The translations under genes and the position numbers were made by a program. 64,000 bases of DNA, from positions 4,065,524 through 4,129,523 of the forward strand of contig CP019326.1 of the NCBI GenBank assembly GCA_001971685.1. The letters run 5' to 3'. The notes beneath the pieces were generated by a model. It was not told where the DNA came from. It saw only the letters and a program-made list of their open reading frames with translations, and did not search any database. Source of the DNA: Halomonas sp. 1513 (GTDB lineage: Bacteria; Pseudomonadota; Gammaproteobacteria; Pseudomonadales; Halomonadaceae). This document shows positions 1-8,479 of the stretch, one piece after another. Numbering within the stretch: the first letter of the stretch is position 1; every line of letters starts with the position of its first letter.

Positions 1-987
1 CCGCTGGTCGCGCAGATTGTCGATCGAGGCGCGCAGATCCTCCAGCGCCTGTTCGCTCTGGCGATGATCGAACGGCCGGTTGAGCAGCAGCGCCTTGGCC
101 AGGCGCCGGCAGGCCAGCCCCTGCTGGTCGAGCAGCCGCTGACAGCGGAACAGCACGTCGTGGTGGAAGAAGGCCTCGGTCAGGGCGGCGTAGGGATAGT
201 GCGTGGAGCTGGCCCGTTCGTGGATGTCCTGGGCAATGAAGTAGATACGCAGGTAGCGGTTGAGCTTGCGGTCGCCGCGCTGGCCCTCGAGGCGCCGGAA
301 GATCATCTCCTTGGCCTGGTTGAGCGCCTCGACCACCTTGCCATTCTGGCGCGCCAGGGCCAGGCGCCGCGCCTCGATATCGACGTCGCGCAGCGGCTCG
401 AACAGCGCCGACTTGAGCATCAGGTACTCGCCCAGCGCCCGGTAGACCCTTGCCATGCTCTGCTTGACCGGCTGACGCGAAAACAGCGCGCACCAGACCA
501 CCGAGATCACGCCATACCAGGCCGCCCCGGCCAGCAGCAGCAGCGGTTGCCGCCAGGGGCCGTCGTCGGGCACCCCGCCATGGTGCTCGATATTGATCAT
601 CGAGTAGATCGACAGGATCAGCGTCCCCGAGGCGATGGTGGCGTAGCGCTGGCCAATCGCGCCGAGCATGATCAGCACGAAAGTCGCCAGGCCCAGGCCG
701 GCAGCGAACAGCCACGGCCAGGGGTAGAGCCACTGCACGCTGAGCGAGGCCACGGCGAAGCAGACCAGGGTCACCAGCAGCGCCTGCAGACGACCCTGCC
801 AGCTGTCGTCGGTCTCCGACAGCGCGCTGGCGATGATGCCCAGGAACAGCGGTATCACCAGCGCCACGTCGCCCACGGCCCAGCTCAGCAGCAGAGCCCC
901 GCTGAAGGCCAGGAAGACCCGCAGGCTGTAGGCGAACTTGTCGAGCGTCCAGAGACGCCGCAGGGGGAGCGAGAGTGTCGTCGGCAT
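1..987 (-). CDS. YccS-type FUSC family inner-membrane protein, C-terminal part cut by window edge
   Basis: Only the N-terminal 329 codons are present; the reading frame runs off the left edge. The ATG at 987 opens a protein starting MPTTLSLPLRRLWTLD, followed by several hydrophobic stretches within residues 15-115 (for example FLGIIASAL, then SETDDSWQGRLQALLV) and another near 150-165. This order and wording match the YccS/YhfK family of FUSC membrane proteins, which resemble aromatic-acid efflux proteins and carry a soluble domain after the first membrane block. The true substrate is not known from the sequence. The start is followed on the opposite side by an A+T-rich stretch (990-1010) that could hold its promoter. 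Confidence 0.8.
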   Translation of the reverse strand, partial: MPTTLSLPLRRLWTLDKFAYSLRVFLAFSGALLLSWAVGDVALVIPLFLGIIASALSETDDSWQGRLQALLVTLVCFAVASLSVQWLYPWPWLFAAGLGLATFVLIMLGAIGQRYATIASGTLILSIYSMINIEHHGGVPDDGPWRQPLLLLAGAAWYGVISVVWCALFSRQPVKQSMARVYRALGEYLMLKSALFEPLRDVDIEARRLALARQNGKVVEALNQAKEMIFRRLEGQRGDRKLNRYLRIYFIAQDIHERASSTHYPYAALTEAFFHHDVLFRCQRLLDQQGLACRRLAKALLLNRPFDHRQSEQALEDLRASIDNLRDQR

Positions 988-1041
988 GCTGATGTTATAC
1001 GTTAGTATAAGGCCGACTGGCTAGCGGCGACGTCGCCGCCT

Positions 1042-1398
1042 TCACAGATGGCGCAGCAGCTTCTGCAGACGGGTCAGGTCCTTGGAATCACCGACCAGGC
1101 GTACCTTGCCGCTCATCATGCCGTCGAGAAAGCCGCGCTGGGTCGGCTTGCGCAGTACCTTCACCGCACTATCGACGTCGGCGAAGCGCAGTTCCAGGTC
1201 GAGGTCCACCGGCAAGCCGGAGGCCACCTCGATGCCGTGGGACGACATCCGGTAGTGGCGGGCGATGGACAGATCTTCGGTGGCGATGCCCCAGTCGAGG
1301 CCGCGCATCTCGTCGAGCGCCTGGCGAAACGCCGGCTTGCGGCGCTGTGCCCGCTTGAGCATCAGGCCGAGCAGCCACAGCATCAGTCGCAGCTTCAT
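1042..1398 (-). CDS. Small SCP2-like (sterol-carrier-type) protein
   Basis: Encodes 118 residues starting MKLRLMLWLLG. The ATG at 1398 was chosen because AGGA lies about seven bases upstream and because the in-frame upstream extension is not protein-like. The N-terminus is hydrophobic with a basic stretch (LKRAQRRKPAFR); the C-terminal half (LELRFADVDSAVKVL, then GFLDGMMSGKVRLVGD) resembles the SCP2 sterol-binding fold seen in small uncharacterised proteobacterial proteins. In that family this domain binds lipids or acts as a cofactor-free carrier. No ligand can be assigned here. It lies downstream of hupB on the same strand, 88 bases away, but probably as a separate unit. Confidence 0.6.
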   Translation of the reverse strand: MKLRLMLWLLGLMLKRAQRRKPAFRQALDEMRGLDWGIATEDLSIARHYRMSSHGIEVASGLPVDLDLELRFADVDSAVKVLRKPTQRGFLDGMMSGKVRLVGDSKDLTRLQKLLRHL

Positions 1399-1486
1399 GA
1401 TAGGTCCTGGCGTGGAAGTAGGTCGCACAGATACGACGCCGACGGCCAAGGGGGTTCGGCACTGGGCGTCGCATCATCGGGCAGCA

Positions 1487-1762
1487 TTACTTGGCGACGG
1501 CATCCTTGAGCGCCTTGCCGGGCTTGAACGCCACGGTCTTGCTGGCCGGGATGGTCAGCGGCTGGCCGGTCTGAGGGTTCTTGCCGGTGCGTGCGGCACG
1601 CTCGCGCACGGTGAATGAGCCGAAGCCGATCAGAGACACGTCCTGGCCCTTCGACACGCTGCCGGTGATCTCGTCGAGAATGACGTTGAGCACCTGGCTG
1701 GCTTTGTCCTTGGATAGATCGGCACGCTCGGCAATCGCCGAGGCGAGTTCTGGCTTGCGCAT
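1487..1762 (-). CDS. hupB: HU family nucleoid DNA-binding protein
   Basis: A 91-residue HU-family protein of typical length. It starts MRKPELASAIAERADLSKD, continues with the hallmark GFGSFTVRERAARTGKNPQTG and ends in the DNA-contacting arm and closing helix (FKPGKALKDAV). HU dimers bend and compact DNA and help DnaA-dependent origin opening in the cytoplasm. GGAGGG lies five to eight bases before the ATG. The 110-base gap upstream holds a small GC hairpin (1790-1804) in the presumed leader. The symbol is tentative: hupA and hupB paralogues cannot be separated from sequence alone, although the neighbouring rubB gene parallels the Pseudomonas hupA position. Confidence 0.93.
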   Translation of the reverse strand: MRKPELASAIAERADLSKDKASQVLNVILDEITGSVSKGQDVSLIGFGSFTVRERAARTGKNPQTGQPLTIPASKTVAFKPGKALKDAVAK

Positions 1763-1872
1763 ATAGCCCTCCTAGTTTGGCATTGGCATGGCGGCTCGGC
1801 CGCCGTGTTATTGTTCGCTACGGGAAAACAACGTATCGGTTACGCGGCAAACATGTTTGGCTTGCAACGTCA

Positions 1873-3033
1873 CTAGACTAGCAACGCCGGTGCCGCCCGC
1901 GCCAGTTCGACTTTCCGCCTGACGCAGGCGCCTGTCAACGCAAAACCGATCAAACGTCCGTCCTCGTCCTCGGCCAGGGCCGCCAGATCGGCGCCTTCGC
2001 CCTCGAGGCGCCAGCGGGCCAGCGGCCGGTGGGGGGGCAGTGCCACGCAGGGTAGCAGCGGGGTCTTGACCAGGATCGGCCAGGCGCCGTAGCTAACCTC
2101 CGTGGGGGTACCGGCCAGGGTCGCTGCCAGCGCCTTGGCGCTGGCCTGCAGCGGCTGCACGTACATCGCATTGACCCCCGCCACGCAGGCCACGTCGCCC
2201 AGCGCATAGATACCCGGCTGCGAGCTGCGCAGCTGGCGGTCGACGCGAATACCGGCGTCGCTGACCGCCAGCCCGGCCGCGGCGGCAAGCGCCGTGCGCG
2301 GCGCCAGGCCGGTGGCCACCAGCACCAGATCGGCCTCGAGGGCCTGGCCGTCATCGAGGTGCACCGCGACCTGACTGCCCTCCGCCGCCAGCGCCTCGAG
2401 CTGGCGCCCCAGATTCACGTCGATACCCGCATCGGCAAAGGCGTTGCCCAGCGCCCGCCCCAGCGGCTCGGGCAACAGCCGCGGTAGCGGCGTGGTCTCA
2501 GGAGCCACCAGGCTCACCCTATGGCCTCCGGCGGAGAGATCGTTGGCAAATTCGCAGCCCACCAGGCCGGCACCGATGATCGTCACCCGTGCCGGGCGCC
2601 CCAGCGCCTCCAGGGCGGCGTAAAAGCCGCGGTAGTCATCGAGGTCGTTGATGGTGAAGACCCGCGTGGCAACCGCCTCGGGAATCGCAAAGGGCACCCG
2701 GGGAGCGGCGCCGGTGGCGATCACCAGCTCGCCGTAGGGCAGGATTTCCGCGCCTATCGACAGGCGGCGCGCAGCGGGGTCGATGGCGGTGACGCGGGTG
2801 TGGGGTCGCATCACCACGCCGAGCTGGTCGGCCACCTCCAGCGCCGAGCGGGCCGCCAGCCGTTCCGGCGGCAGGCGCTTGGCGAAGCCGGTGGAGAGCA
2901 GCGGCTTGGAATAGTCGTCGCCGCTGTCGGCAGTGATCAGGGTAATCGGCCGCCGGGCGTCGCGCTCGCGCAGCTGGCGGACCAGGCCCAGCGCGGCCAT
3001 GCCGCTGCCGATGAGGGTCAAGGGGGCGTCCAT
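1873..3033 (-). CDS. rubB: Rubredoxin-NAD(+) reductase-type FAD-dependent oxidoreductase
   Basis: A 386-residue flavoprotein from the ATG at 3033, preceded by AGGAG; a longer open frame upstream lacks protein character. Domains in order: FAD-binding start (LIGSGMAALGLV, residues 7-18), NAD-binding fold (VTIIGAGLVGCEFAND, about residues 146-161), and the closing FAD motif (GIYALGDVA). This matches rubredoxin reductases (P. aeruginosa RubB, E. coli NorW), which pass electrons from NADH to rubredoxin for alkane hydroxylation or oxidative-stress defence. Position next to hup and ubiC-ubiA-phoB follows Pseudomonas, but no rubredoxin gene is visible beside it, so the electron acceptor must be encoded elsewhere. 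Confidence 0.82.
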   Translation of the reverse strand: MDAPLTLIGSGMAALGLVRQLRERDARRPITLITADSGDDYSKPLLSTGFAKRLPPERLAARSALEVADQLGVVMRPHTRVTAIDPAARRLSIGAEILPYGELVIATGAAPRVPFAIPEAVATRVFTINDLDDYRGFYAALEALGRPARVTIIGAGLVGCEFANDLSAGGHRVSLVAPETTPLPRLLPEPLGRALGNAFADAGIDVNLGRQLEALAAEGSQVAVHLDDGQALEADLVLVATGLAPRTALAAAAGLAVSDAGIRVDRQLRSSQPGIYALGDVACVAGVNAMYVQPLQASAKALAATLAGTPTEVSYGAWPILVKTPLLPCVALPPHRPLARWRLEGEGADLAALAEDEDGRLIGFALTGACVRRKVELARAAPALLV

Positions 3034-3120
3034 GAAACTCCTGGGAATCGGGATCAGGCAACCGGGATCATTGGTCGCCCATGGTACACTACGGCCCCGT
3101 TTTTGACCCGGAGCCCGCCG

Positions 3121-3675
3121 GTGCCCGATCACCCTCTCGCCCGCTTTCCAGACTGCCGCTGGCGACCCGCCGCCGCCCATCGTCCGGCCATGAGCGCCGC
3201 CTGGTGGCAGTGGGTCGCCTCCAGCGACTCTTTGACCGCGCGGCTTATCGCCGCCGCCGACGGTCGCCCGTTTCGCGTCAGGCTGCTCGAACAGCGCCTG
3301 GGCCGGCCGCGCCTCGACGAGGCCCGCGCCCTGGGGCTGCCGCGGCACCAGGCGGCCTGGCTGCGCCAGGTGGCGCTATGCGTGGATGAGCGCCCCTGGG
3401 TGGTGGCCCGCTCGGTGGCGCCGCTGGCCCAGCTGCGCGGCCAGCGCCTCGAGCGGCTCGGCGAGCGCTCGCTGGGCAGCTGGCTATTTCGCCAGCCCGG
3501 CCTCAAGCGCAGCCCTATCGATGTCAGCGCCGATCCGGCGCCCTTCGCCGCCGCGCTGAACCCGTCTGGGCCCTGGGGCCGCCGCTCGGTCTTTCGTCAC
3601 GCCGGCTTCGCGGTGCTGGTGCAGGAGTTCTTTCTCGCTACCATGGCGGATGAATTGGCGCTGCCACCGCGCTAG
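3121..3675 (+). CDS. ubiC: Chorismate pyruvate-lyase
   Basis: UbiC splits chorismate into 4-hydroxybenzoate and pyruvate, the first committed step of ubiquinone synthesis, in the cytoplasm. The 184-residue product carries family landmarks: WLRQVALCVDERPWVVARS, LGERSLGSWLF, and near the end GPWGRRSVFRHAG followed by VQEFFL, whose glutamate matches the catalytic acid region. The GTG at 3121 is chosen because GGAG precedes it by about seven bases and the length fits; an ATG at 3190 (MSAAWWQW) is an alternative. ubiA follows after 29 bases and uses the product, so the two are almost certainly one operon. Divergent from rubB. Confidence 0.88.
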   Translation: MPDHPLARFPDCRWRPAAAHRPAMSAAWWQWVASSDSLTARLIAAADGRPFRVRLLEQRLGRPRLDEARALGLPRHQAAWLRQVALCVDERPWVVARSVAPLAQLRGQRLERLGERSLGSWLFRQPGLKRSPIDVSADPAPFAAALNPSGPWGRRSVFRHAGFAVLVQEFFLATMADELALPPR

Positions 3676-3704
3676 GCTAGGCTGCGTCGCTGCTGGAGAC
3701 TGAT

Positions 3705-4589
3705 ATGGACCACCCCCCTCGCCCTCGCGGCCTGAAACGCCTGCCCGACTTCCTGCGCCTGATGCGCCTCGACCGGCCGATCGGCACCTGGCTGCTGATG
3801 TGGCCCACGCTGTGGGCGCTGTGGCTCGCCGCCGAGGGCCTGCCGAGTCGCGATATCCTGCTGATCTTCGTCGCCGGGGTCTACGCCATGCGCGCCGCCG
3901 GCTGCGTGATCAACGACTATGCCGACCGCCACGTCGACGGCCACGTCAAGCGCACCCGCGAGCGTCCGCTGGCCACCGGCCGCATCAGCGAGCAGGAGGC
4001 CAAGGGGCTGTTCGCCGGCCTGGTGGCGCTGGCCTTCCTGCTGGTGCTGTTCACCAACCTGTTCACCATCCTGCTGTCGATCGGCGGCGTGATACTGGCC
4101 TTCATCTACCCCTTCATGAAGCGCTACACCCACTTCCCGCAGGTGTTCCTGGGTGCCGCCTTCTCGTGGGCGATTCCCATGGCCTTCGGCGCCGTACTCG
4201 GCCATGTGCCGCCCGAGGCCTGGCTGCTGTTCGCCGCCAACCTGGCCTGGACGGTGGCCTACGATACCCAGTACGCCATGGTCGACCGCGACGACGACCT
4301 CAAGATCGGCATCAAGTCCACCGCGGTGCTGTTCGGCCGCGCCGACAAGGCGATCATCGGCCTGCTGCAGCTGGTCACCCTGGGCCTGCTCGGCTGGGTC
4401 GGGCTACGCCTCGGGCTCGGCGCCTTCTACTGGCTGGGCCTGGCGGCCATGGCGGCGATCTTCGTCTACCAGCAGTGGCTGATCCACGACCGCTCCCGGG
4501 AGCGCTGCTTCCAGGCCTTCCTCAACAACCACTGGGCGGGGCTGGTGCTGTTCGCCGGGCTGGCGCTGACGCTATGGCCGGAGGGGTAG
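3705..4589 (+). CDS. ubiA: 4-hydroxybenzoate polyprenyltransferase
   Basis: UbiA is an inner-membrane prenyltransferase that attaches the polyprenyl tail to 4-hydroxybenzoate in ubiquinone synthesis. The 294-residue protein has about eight hydrophobic segments and both aspartate-rich Mg-diphosphate motifs: NDYADRHVD at residues 70-78 and [13 protein letters not shown] at 186-198. Length agrees with E. coli UbiA (290). GGAG lies just upstream of the ATG. It follows ubiC by 29 bases, its immediate supplier of substrate. The stop codon lies three bases before the Pho box of phoB. Confidence 0.95.
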   Translation: MDHPPRPRGLKRLPDFLRLMRLDRPIGTWLLMWPTLWALWLAAEGLPSRDILLIFVAGVYAMRAAGCVINDYADRHVDGHVKRTRERPLATGRISEQEAKGLFAGLVALAFLLVLFTNLFTILLSIGGVILAFIYPFMKRYTHFPQVFLGAAFSWAIPMAFGAVLGHVPPEAWLLFAANLAWTVAYDTQYAMVDRDDDLKIGIKSTAVLFGRADKAIIGLLQLVTLGLLGWVGLRLGLGAFYWLGLAAMAAIFVYQQWLIHDRSRERCFQAFLNNHWAGLVLFAGLALTLWPEG

Positions 4590-4591
4590 GG

Positions 4592-4609
4592 TTGTCACGA
4601 GAATGTCAT
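4592..4609 (+). promoter_or_regulatory. Pho box upstream of phoB
   Basis: TTGTCAC-GAGA-ATGTCAT matches the PhoB-binding direct repeat (CTGTCAT half-sites separated by four bases). It lies 51 bases before the phoB ATG, with a plausible -10 (TAATCG, 4622-4627) about 12 bases downstream. This arrangement implies phosphate-starvation autoregulation of phoBR. Confidence 0.8.
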
Positions 4610-4659
4610 CTAAGCGCGGTGTAATCGCCATACTTTCATGACCCCGATGAGGCCACCGG

Positions 4660-5349
4660 ATGACCGCCAAGACCGTTCTGATCGTCGATGACGAAGCCCC
4701 CATCCGCGAAATGATCGCCGTGGCCCTCGAGATGGCCGACTACCGAGTGCTCGAGGCCGACAACGCCCAGGATGCCCACGCCATGATCGTCGACGACCAG
4801 CCCGACCTGCTGCTGCTCGACTGGATGATGCCCGGCACCAGCGGCATCGAGCTGGCGCGTCGCCTCAAGCGTGACGAGACCACCAGCGAGCTGCCGATCA
4901 TCCTGCTCACCGCCAAGGGCGAGGAGGACAACAAGATCCAGGGCCTCGAGGCCGGCGCCGACGACTACATCACCAAGCCGTTCTCGCCCCGCGAGCTGGT
5001 GGCGCGCCTCAAGGCCGTGCTGCGCCGTACCACGCCCAAGGGCGTCGAGGAGGCGGTCGAAGTCGAGGGGCTGATACTCGACCCCGCCAGCCACCGGGTC
5101 AGCGCCCACGGCAGCGCGGTGGAGATCGGCCCCACCGAATATCGCCTGCTGCAGTTCTTCATGACCCACCAGGAACGCGCCTATACTCGTAGCCAGCTGC
5201 TCGACCAGGTGTGGGGCGGCAATGTCTATGTCGAGGAGCGAACCGTGGACGTGCATATCCGCCGCCTGCGCAAGGCGCTGGGCGAACCCCATCAGCACCT
5301 GATCCAGACCGTGCGCGGTACCGGCTATCGGTTCTCCGCCAAGGGTTGA
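4660..5349 (+). CDS. phoB: Phosphate regulon response regulator PhoB
   Basis: A 229-residue OmpR-class response regulator, same length as E. coli PhoB. The receiver domain shows the acidic pair D10-D11, the phospho-acceptor D54 in [10 protein letters not shown], the switch threonine in ILLTAKG and the conserved lysine in YITKPFS. The C-terminal winged helix is seen from about residue 135 ([14 protein letters not shown]) through [14 protein letters not shown] to the final TVRGTGYRF. When phosphorylated by PhoR it binds Pho boxes; one lies directly upstream of this gene and one before pstC. GAGG precedes the ATG. phoR starts one base after its stop, so the two are cotranscribed. Confidence 0.96.
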   Translation: MTAKTVLIVDDEAPIREMIAVALEMADYRVLEADNAQDAHAMIVDDQPDLLLLDWMMPGTSGIELARRLKRDETTSELPIILLTAKGEEDNKIQGLEAGADDYITKPFSPRELVARLKAVLRRTTPKGVEEAVEVEGLILDPASHRVSAHGSAVEIGPTEYRLLQFFMTHQERAYTRSQLLDQVWGGNVYVEERTVDVHIRRLRKALGEPHQHLIQTVRGTGYRFSAKG

Positions 5350-5350
5350 C

Positions 5351-6667
5351 GTGCGCCTGTGGAGCCGCGAGCTGTGGCGCCTGGCGCTGATCGTCGCCGC
5401 CGCCAGCCTGGTCGGCTGGCTGCTGGATGCGGCCATGGCCGGCCTGGCCGCCGGCCTGGCCATCGTGCTGCTGCTGCAGCTACGCCAGCTGCACGCCCTG
5501 CACCGCTGGCTGACCCGCCACCCCCACACCGAACCGCCCGCCGCCCGCGGCCTGTGGGGCGAGCTGTTCGACCGCCTCTACAGGTACCAGAAGGCCCAGC
5601 GCATCACTCAGCAGCGTTTGCGCGACACCCTCAAGCGCATCCAGGACTCCTCGGAGGCGATGAGCGACAGCGTGGTGATGCTCGACCGCCGCGGCGACCT
5701 GGAGTGGTGGAACAGCGCCGCCGGCCACATGCTGGGGCTGCAGACCGTCCACGACCGCGGCCAGCACATCACCAACCTGCTGCGTGATCCGCGCTTCATC
5801 GACTACTTCAACGCCCGCGACTACCGCGAGCCGCTGACGCTGCCCTCGCCCATCGACGAGCGCCAGGTGCTGCAGTTCCAGATCACCCTCTACGGCGACG
5901 ACGAGCGGCTGCTGATGGCCCGCGACATCACCCGCCTGCACCGCCTCGAGCAGATGCGCCGCGACTTCGTGGCCAACGTCTCCCACGAGCTGCGCACCCC
6001 GCTGACGGTGCTGGCCGGCTATCTCGAGACCTACGCCGATGTCGGCGACCAGCTGCCGCCGCGCCTGGCCCGGGGCCTCGCCCAGATGCAGGCCCAGACC
6101 TCGCGCATGCAGAACCTGGTCAACGACCTGCTGCTGCTGTCGCGGCTGGAGATCGACCGGCGCGGCGACGACGAAGCACCGGTGGCCGTAGAGTCGCTGC
6201 TCGAGGCGATTCGCCGCGACGCCGAGTCGCTCTCCGCCGGACGCCACCGGCTGAGCGTCGAGTGCGACGACCCGCGCCGGCTGGTGGGCAGCGAGCAGGA
6301 GCTGCGCAGCGCCATCTCCAACCTGGTCTTCAACGCCGTGCGCTACGCCGGCGACGGCCGCCATATCATCCTGCGCTGGCGCGCCCACGGCGACGCCGCC
6401 TGCCTCGAGGTCGAGGACGATGGCGAGGGCATCGACCCGGTGCACATCCCGCGCCTCACCGAGCGCTTCTACCGCGTCGACAAGGGCCGCAGCACCGCCA
6501 CCGGCGGCACCGGCCTGGGCCTGGCGATCGTCAAGCACGTGCTGCTGCGCCACGACGCCCACCTCGAGATCGTCTCCCACCCCGGCCAGGGGGCGCTGTT
6601 CCGCTGCGTGTTCCCGACCTCGCGCCTGGCGCACCCCAACGCCGTCAGCGCGTCCCACCAGGCCTGA
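5351..6667 (+). CDS. phoR: Phosphate regulon sensor histidine kinase PhoR
   Basis: A 438-residue membrane kinase, close to E. coli PhoR (431). It begins with GTG one base after phoB. Two hydrophobic N-terminal segments (about residues 10-45) anchor it; a PAS domain follows (about 100-190), then the phospho-acceptor H212 in NVSHELRTPLTVL. The ATP-binding domain has the N box (SNLVFNAVRYA), G1 (VEDDGEGID), the F box region (FYRVDKG) and G2 (GGTGLGLAIVKH). PhoR senses phosphate limitation through the Pst transporter and PhoU, both encoded about 7-12 kb to the right on the opposite strand. A small hairpin at 6736-6751 may end the transcript weakly. Confidence 0.96.
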   Translation: MRLWSRELWRLALIVAAASLVGWLLDAAMAGLAAGLAIVLLLQLRQLHALHRWLTRHPHTEPPAARGLWGELFDRLYRYQKAQRITQQRLRDTLKRIQDSSEAMSDSVVMLDRRGDLEWWNSAAGHMLGLQTVHDRGQHITNLLRDPRFIDYFNARDYREPLTLPSPIDERQVLQFQITLYGDDERLLMARDITRLHRLEQMRRDFVANVSHELRTPLTVLAGYLETYADVGDQLPPRLARGLAQMQAQTSRMQNLVNDLLLLSRLEIDRRGDDEAPVAVESLLEAIRRDAESLSAGRHRLSVECDDPRRLVGSEQELRSAISNLVFNAVRYAGDGRHIILRWRAHGDAACLEVEDDGEGIDPVHIPRLTERFYRVDKGRSTATGGTGLGLAIVKHVLLRHDAHLEIVSHPGQGALFRCVFPTSRLAHPNAVSASHQA

Positions 6668-6830
6668 ACGGGTGCGTCAAGCACAACGCCAAGACGGTTT
6701 CAATTGCAACAGTCGAAACAGCGCTGAAAGATTGCGCCAGGCTCTCCTGGCATTCTCGGCTACCTTATGAGAGAAAATTAACAAGGGCAGCCGCCCATCA
6801 AACGCTTGAATGAACCGAGGACAAAACAAC

Positions 6831-8414
6831 ATGACGTTCAACAAGACCCTACTCGCCACCGCCGTGATCGGCGCCATGCTGGCCTCCACGGCCCACGCCG
6901 AGACGCTGCGCTGGACCCGCTCCGCCGACAGCCTGACCATGGACCCCCACTCCCAGAACGAGGGGCCGACCCACTCGGTCAACCACCAGATCTTCGACAC
7001 CCTGCTCTACCAGGACATGGACGTGGAGTACCAGCCGGGCCTGGCCACCGACTGGTACGTGCATGAGGACGACCCCAGCGTCTGGGTGTTCGAGATCCGC
7101 GAGGGGGTGACCTTCCACGAGGGCCAGGCGCTGACCGCCGACGACGTGGTCTTCTCGCTCAACCGCGCGCGCCACGAAAATGCCGACATGCGCGGCCTGC
7201 TGACCTCGATCGTCGAGGTGCGCGCCGCCGACGATTACACCGTGGAAGTGGTCACCGACGGCCCCAACCCGCTGCTGCCCAATAACCTCACCAACCTGTT
7301 CATCATGAGCCGCGAGTGGGCCGAGGAGCACGGCGTCGAGGAGCCCCAGGACTACGCCGCCGGCGAAGAGACCCATGCCGTGCGCAACGCCAACGGCACC
7401 GGCCCGTTCCGCGTCGAGAGCCGCGAGCCGGACGTGCGCACGGTGTTCGTGCGCAACGACGACTACTGGGGCATCGACCACTATCCGATGGAGATCTCCG
7501 AGCTGATCTTCACCCCCATCGAGTCCGCCTCGACCCGCGTCGCCGCGCTGCTCTCCGGCGAAGTCGACCTGCTCCAGGAGACCCCGGTGCAGGATATCGA
7601 ACGCCTGTCCCAGGCCGACGGCATCAAGAACGAGCAGGGCGCCGAGAACCGCACCATCTTCCTCGGCATGCGCATGGACCTCGAGGTGCTCGACAGCGCC
7701 GACGTCGACAGCAACCCCTTCGCCGACCGTCGCGTGCGCGAGGCGATCAACCTCGCCGTGGATGCCACCACCATCCAGCGCTCGGTGATGCGCGGCAACT
7801 CCGAGCCCGCCGGGATGATCGCGCCGCCGTTCGTCAACGGCTATACCGAGGAGATGGACGAGGTGCTGCCGGCCGACGCCGAGCGCGCCCAAGAGCTGAT
7901 GAACGAGGCCGGCTATGGCGACGGCTTCCGCGTCACCCTCAACTGCTCCAACGACCGCTACGTCAATGACGAGCAGATCTGCCAGGCGGTGGTCAGCATG
8001 CTGGCGCGGATCGGCATCACCGTCGATCTGGTGGCCCAGACCCGCTCACTGCACTTCGCCGAGATGGCCCGCGAGGAGTACGACTTCTACCTGCTCGGCT
8101 GGGGCGTGCCGACCATGGACTCGGAGTACGTCTTCAACTACCTCTACCACACCAAGGAGGAGGATCGCGGCAGCTGGAACTTCACCGGCTACTCGGATGA
8201 GCGGGTCGACGAGCTGACCGTGGCCATGGGCCAGGAGGTCGACGAGGACGCGCGCAACGAGATGATTGCCGAGGCCTGGCAGATCGTTCACGACGAGATC
8301 CTCTACATCCCGATCCACCACCAGATGCTGACCTGGTCGATGCGTGACGATATCGACTTCCAAGTGCAGAGCGAAAATACCCCGCACTTCAAGTACCTGC
8401 GCTTCAACAACTAA
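6831..8414 (+). CDS. Periplasmic dipeptide/oligopeptide-type ABC transporter substrate-binding protein
   Basis: A 527-residue member of the SBP_bac_5 family (DppA/OppA/NikA type). The ATG at 6831 is preferred over one seven codons earlier because GAGGA lies about nine bases before it and it yields a clean signal peptide (MTFNKTLLATAVIGAMLASTAHA, cut before ETLRW). The mature part has the family pattern FDTLLYQDM, PGLATDWYV, VTFHEGQALTADDVVFS, and GTGPFRVESREP. The protein is strongly acidic, as expected for a periplasmic protein of a halophile. Four transporter genes follow on the same strand. The ligand could be dipeptides, oligopeptides or another small solute; the sequence does not settle this. 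Confidence 0.85.
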   Translation: MTFNKTLLATAVIGAMLASTAHAETLRWTRSADSLTMDPHSQNEGPTHSVNHQIFDTLLYQDMDVEYQPGLATDWYVHEDDPSVWVFEIREGVTFHEGQALTADDVVFSLNRARHENADMRGLLTSIVEVRAADDYTVEVVTDGPNPLLPNNLTNLFIMSREWAEEHGVEEPQDYAAGEETHAVRNANGTGPFRVESREPDVRTVFVRNDDYWGIDHYPMEISELIFTPIESASTRVAALLSGEVDLLQETPVQDIERLSQADGIKNEQGAENRTIFLGMRMDLEVLDSADVDSNPFADRRVREAINLAVDATTIQRSVMRGNSEPAGMIAPPFVNGYTEEMDEVLPADAERAQELMNEAGYGDGFRVTLNCSNDRYVNDEQICQAVVSMLARIGITVDLVAQTRSLHFAEMAREEYDFYLLGWGVPTMDSEYVFNYLYHTKEEDRGSWNFTGYSDERVDELTVAMGQEVDEDARNEMIAEAWQIVHDEILYIPIHHQMLTWSMRDDIDFQVQSENTPHFKYLRFNN

Positions 8415-8430
8415 GCCGTAACCCGTGCTG

Positions 8431-8463
8431 AGCCCTCCGCGCGTTATCCACGCGCGGGGGGCT
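8431..8463 (+). other. Intercistronic hairpin between binding protein and permease genes
   Basis: AGCCCTCCGCGCG, loop TTATCCA, then CGCGCGGGGGGCT forms a 13-bp stem with a single G-T wobble. There is no T run, so it looks like an mRNA-stabilising or attenuating hairpin. Such structures often keep binding-protein mRNA more abundant than that of the permease genes. Confidence 0.6.
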
Positions 8464-8479
8464 GCACCGTGGAGATCCC

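Noticed and set aside
64..1005. + strand open frame over the YccS-like gene
   Set aside because: Antisense to a better-supported membrane protein; low complexity and no start signal.
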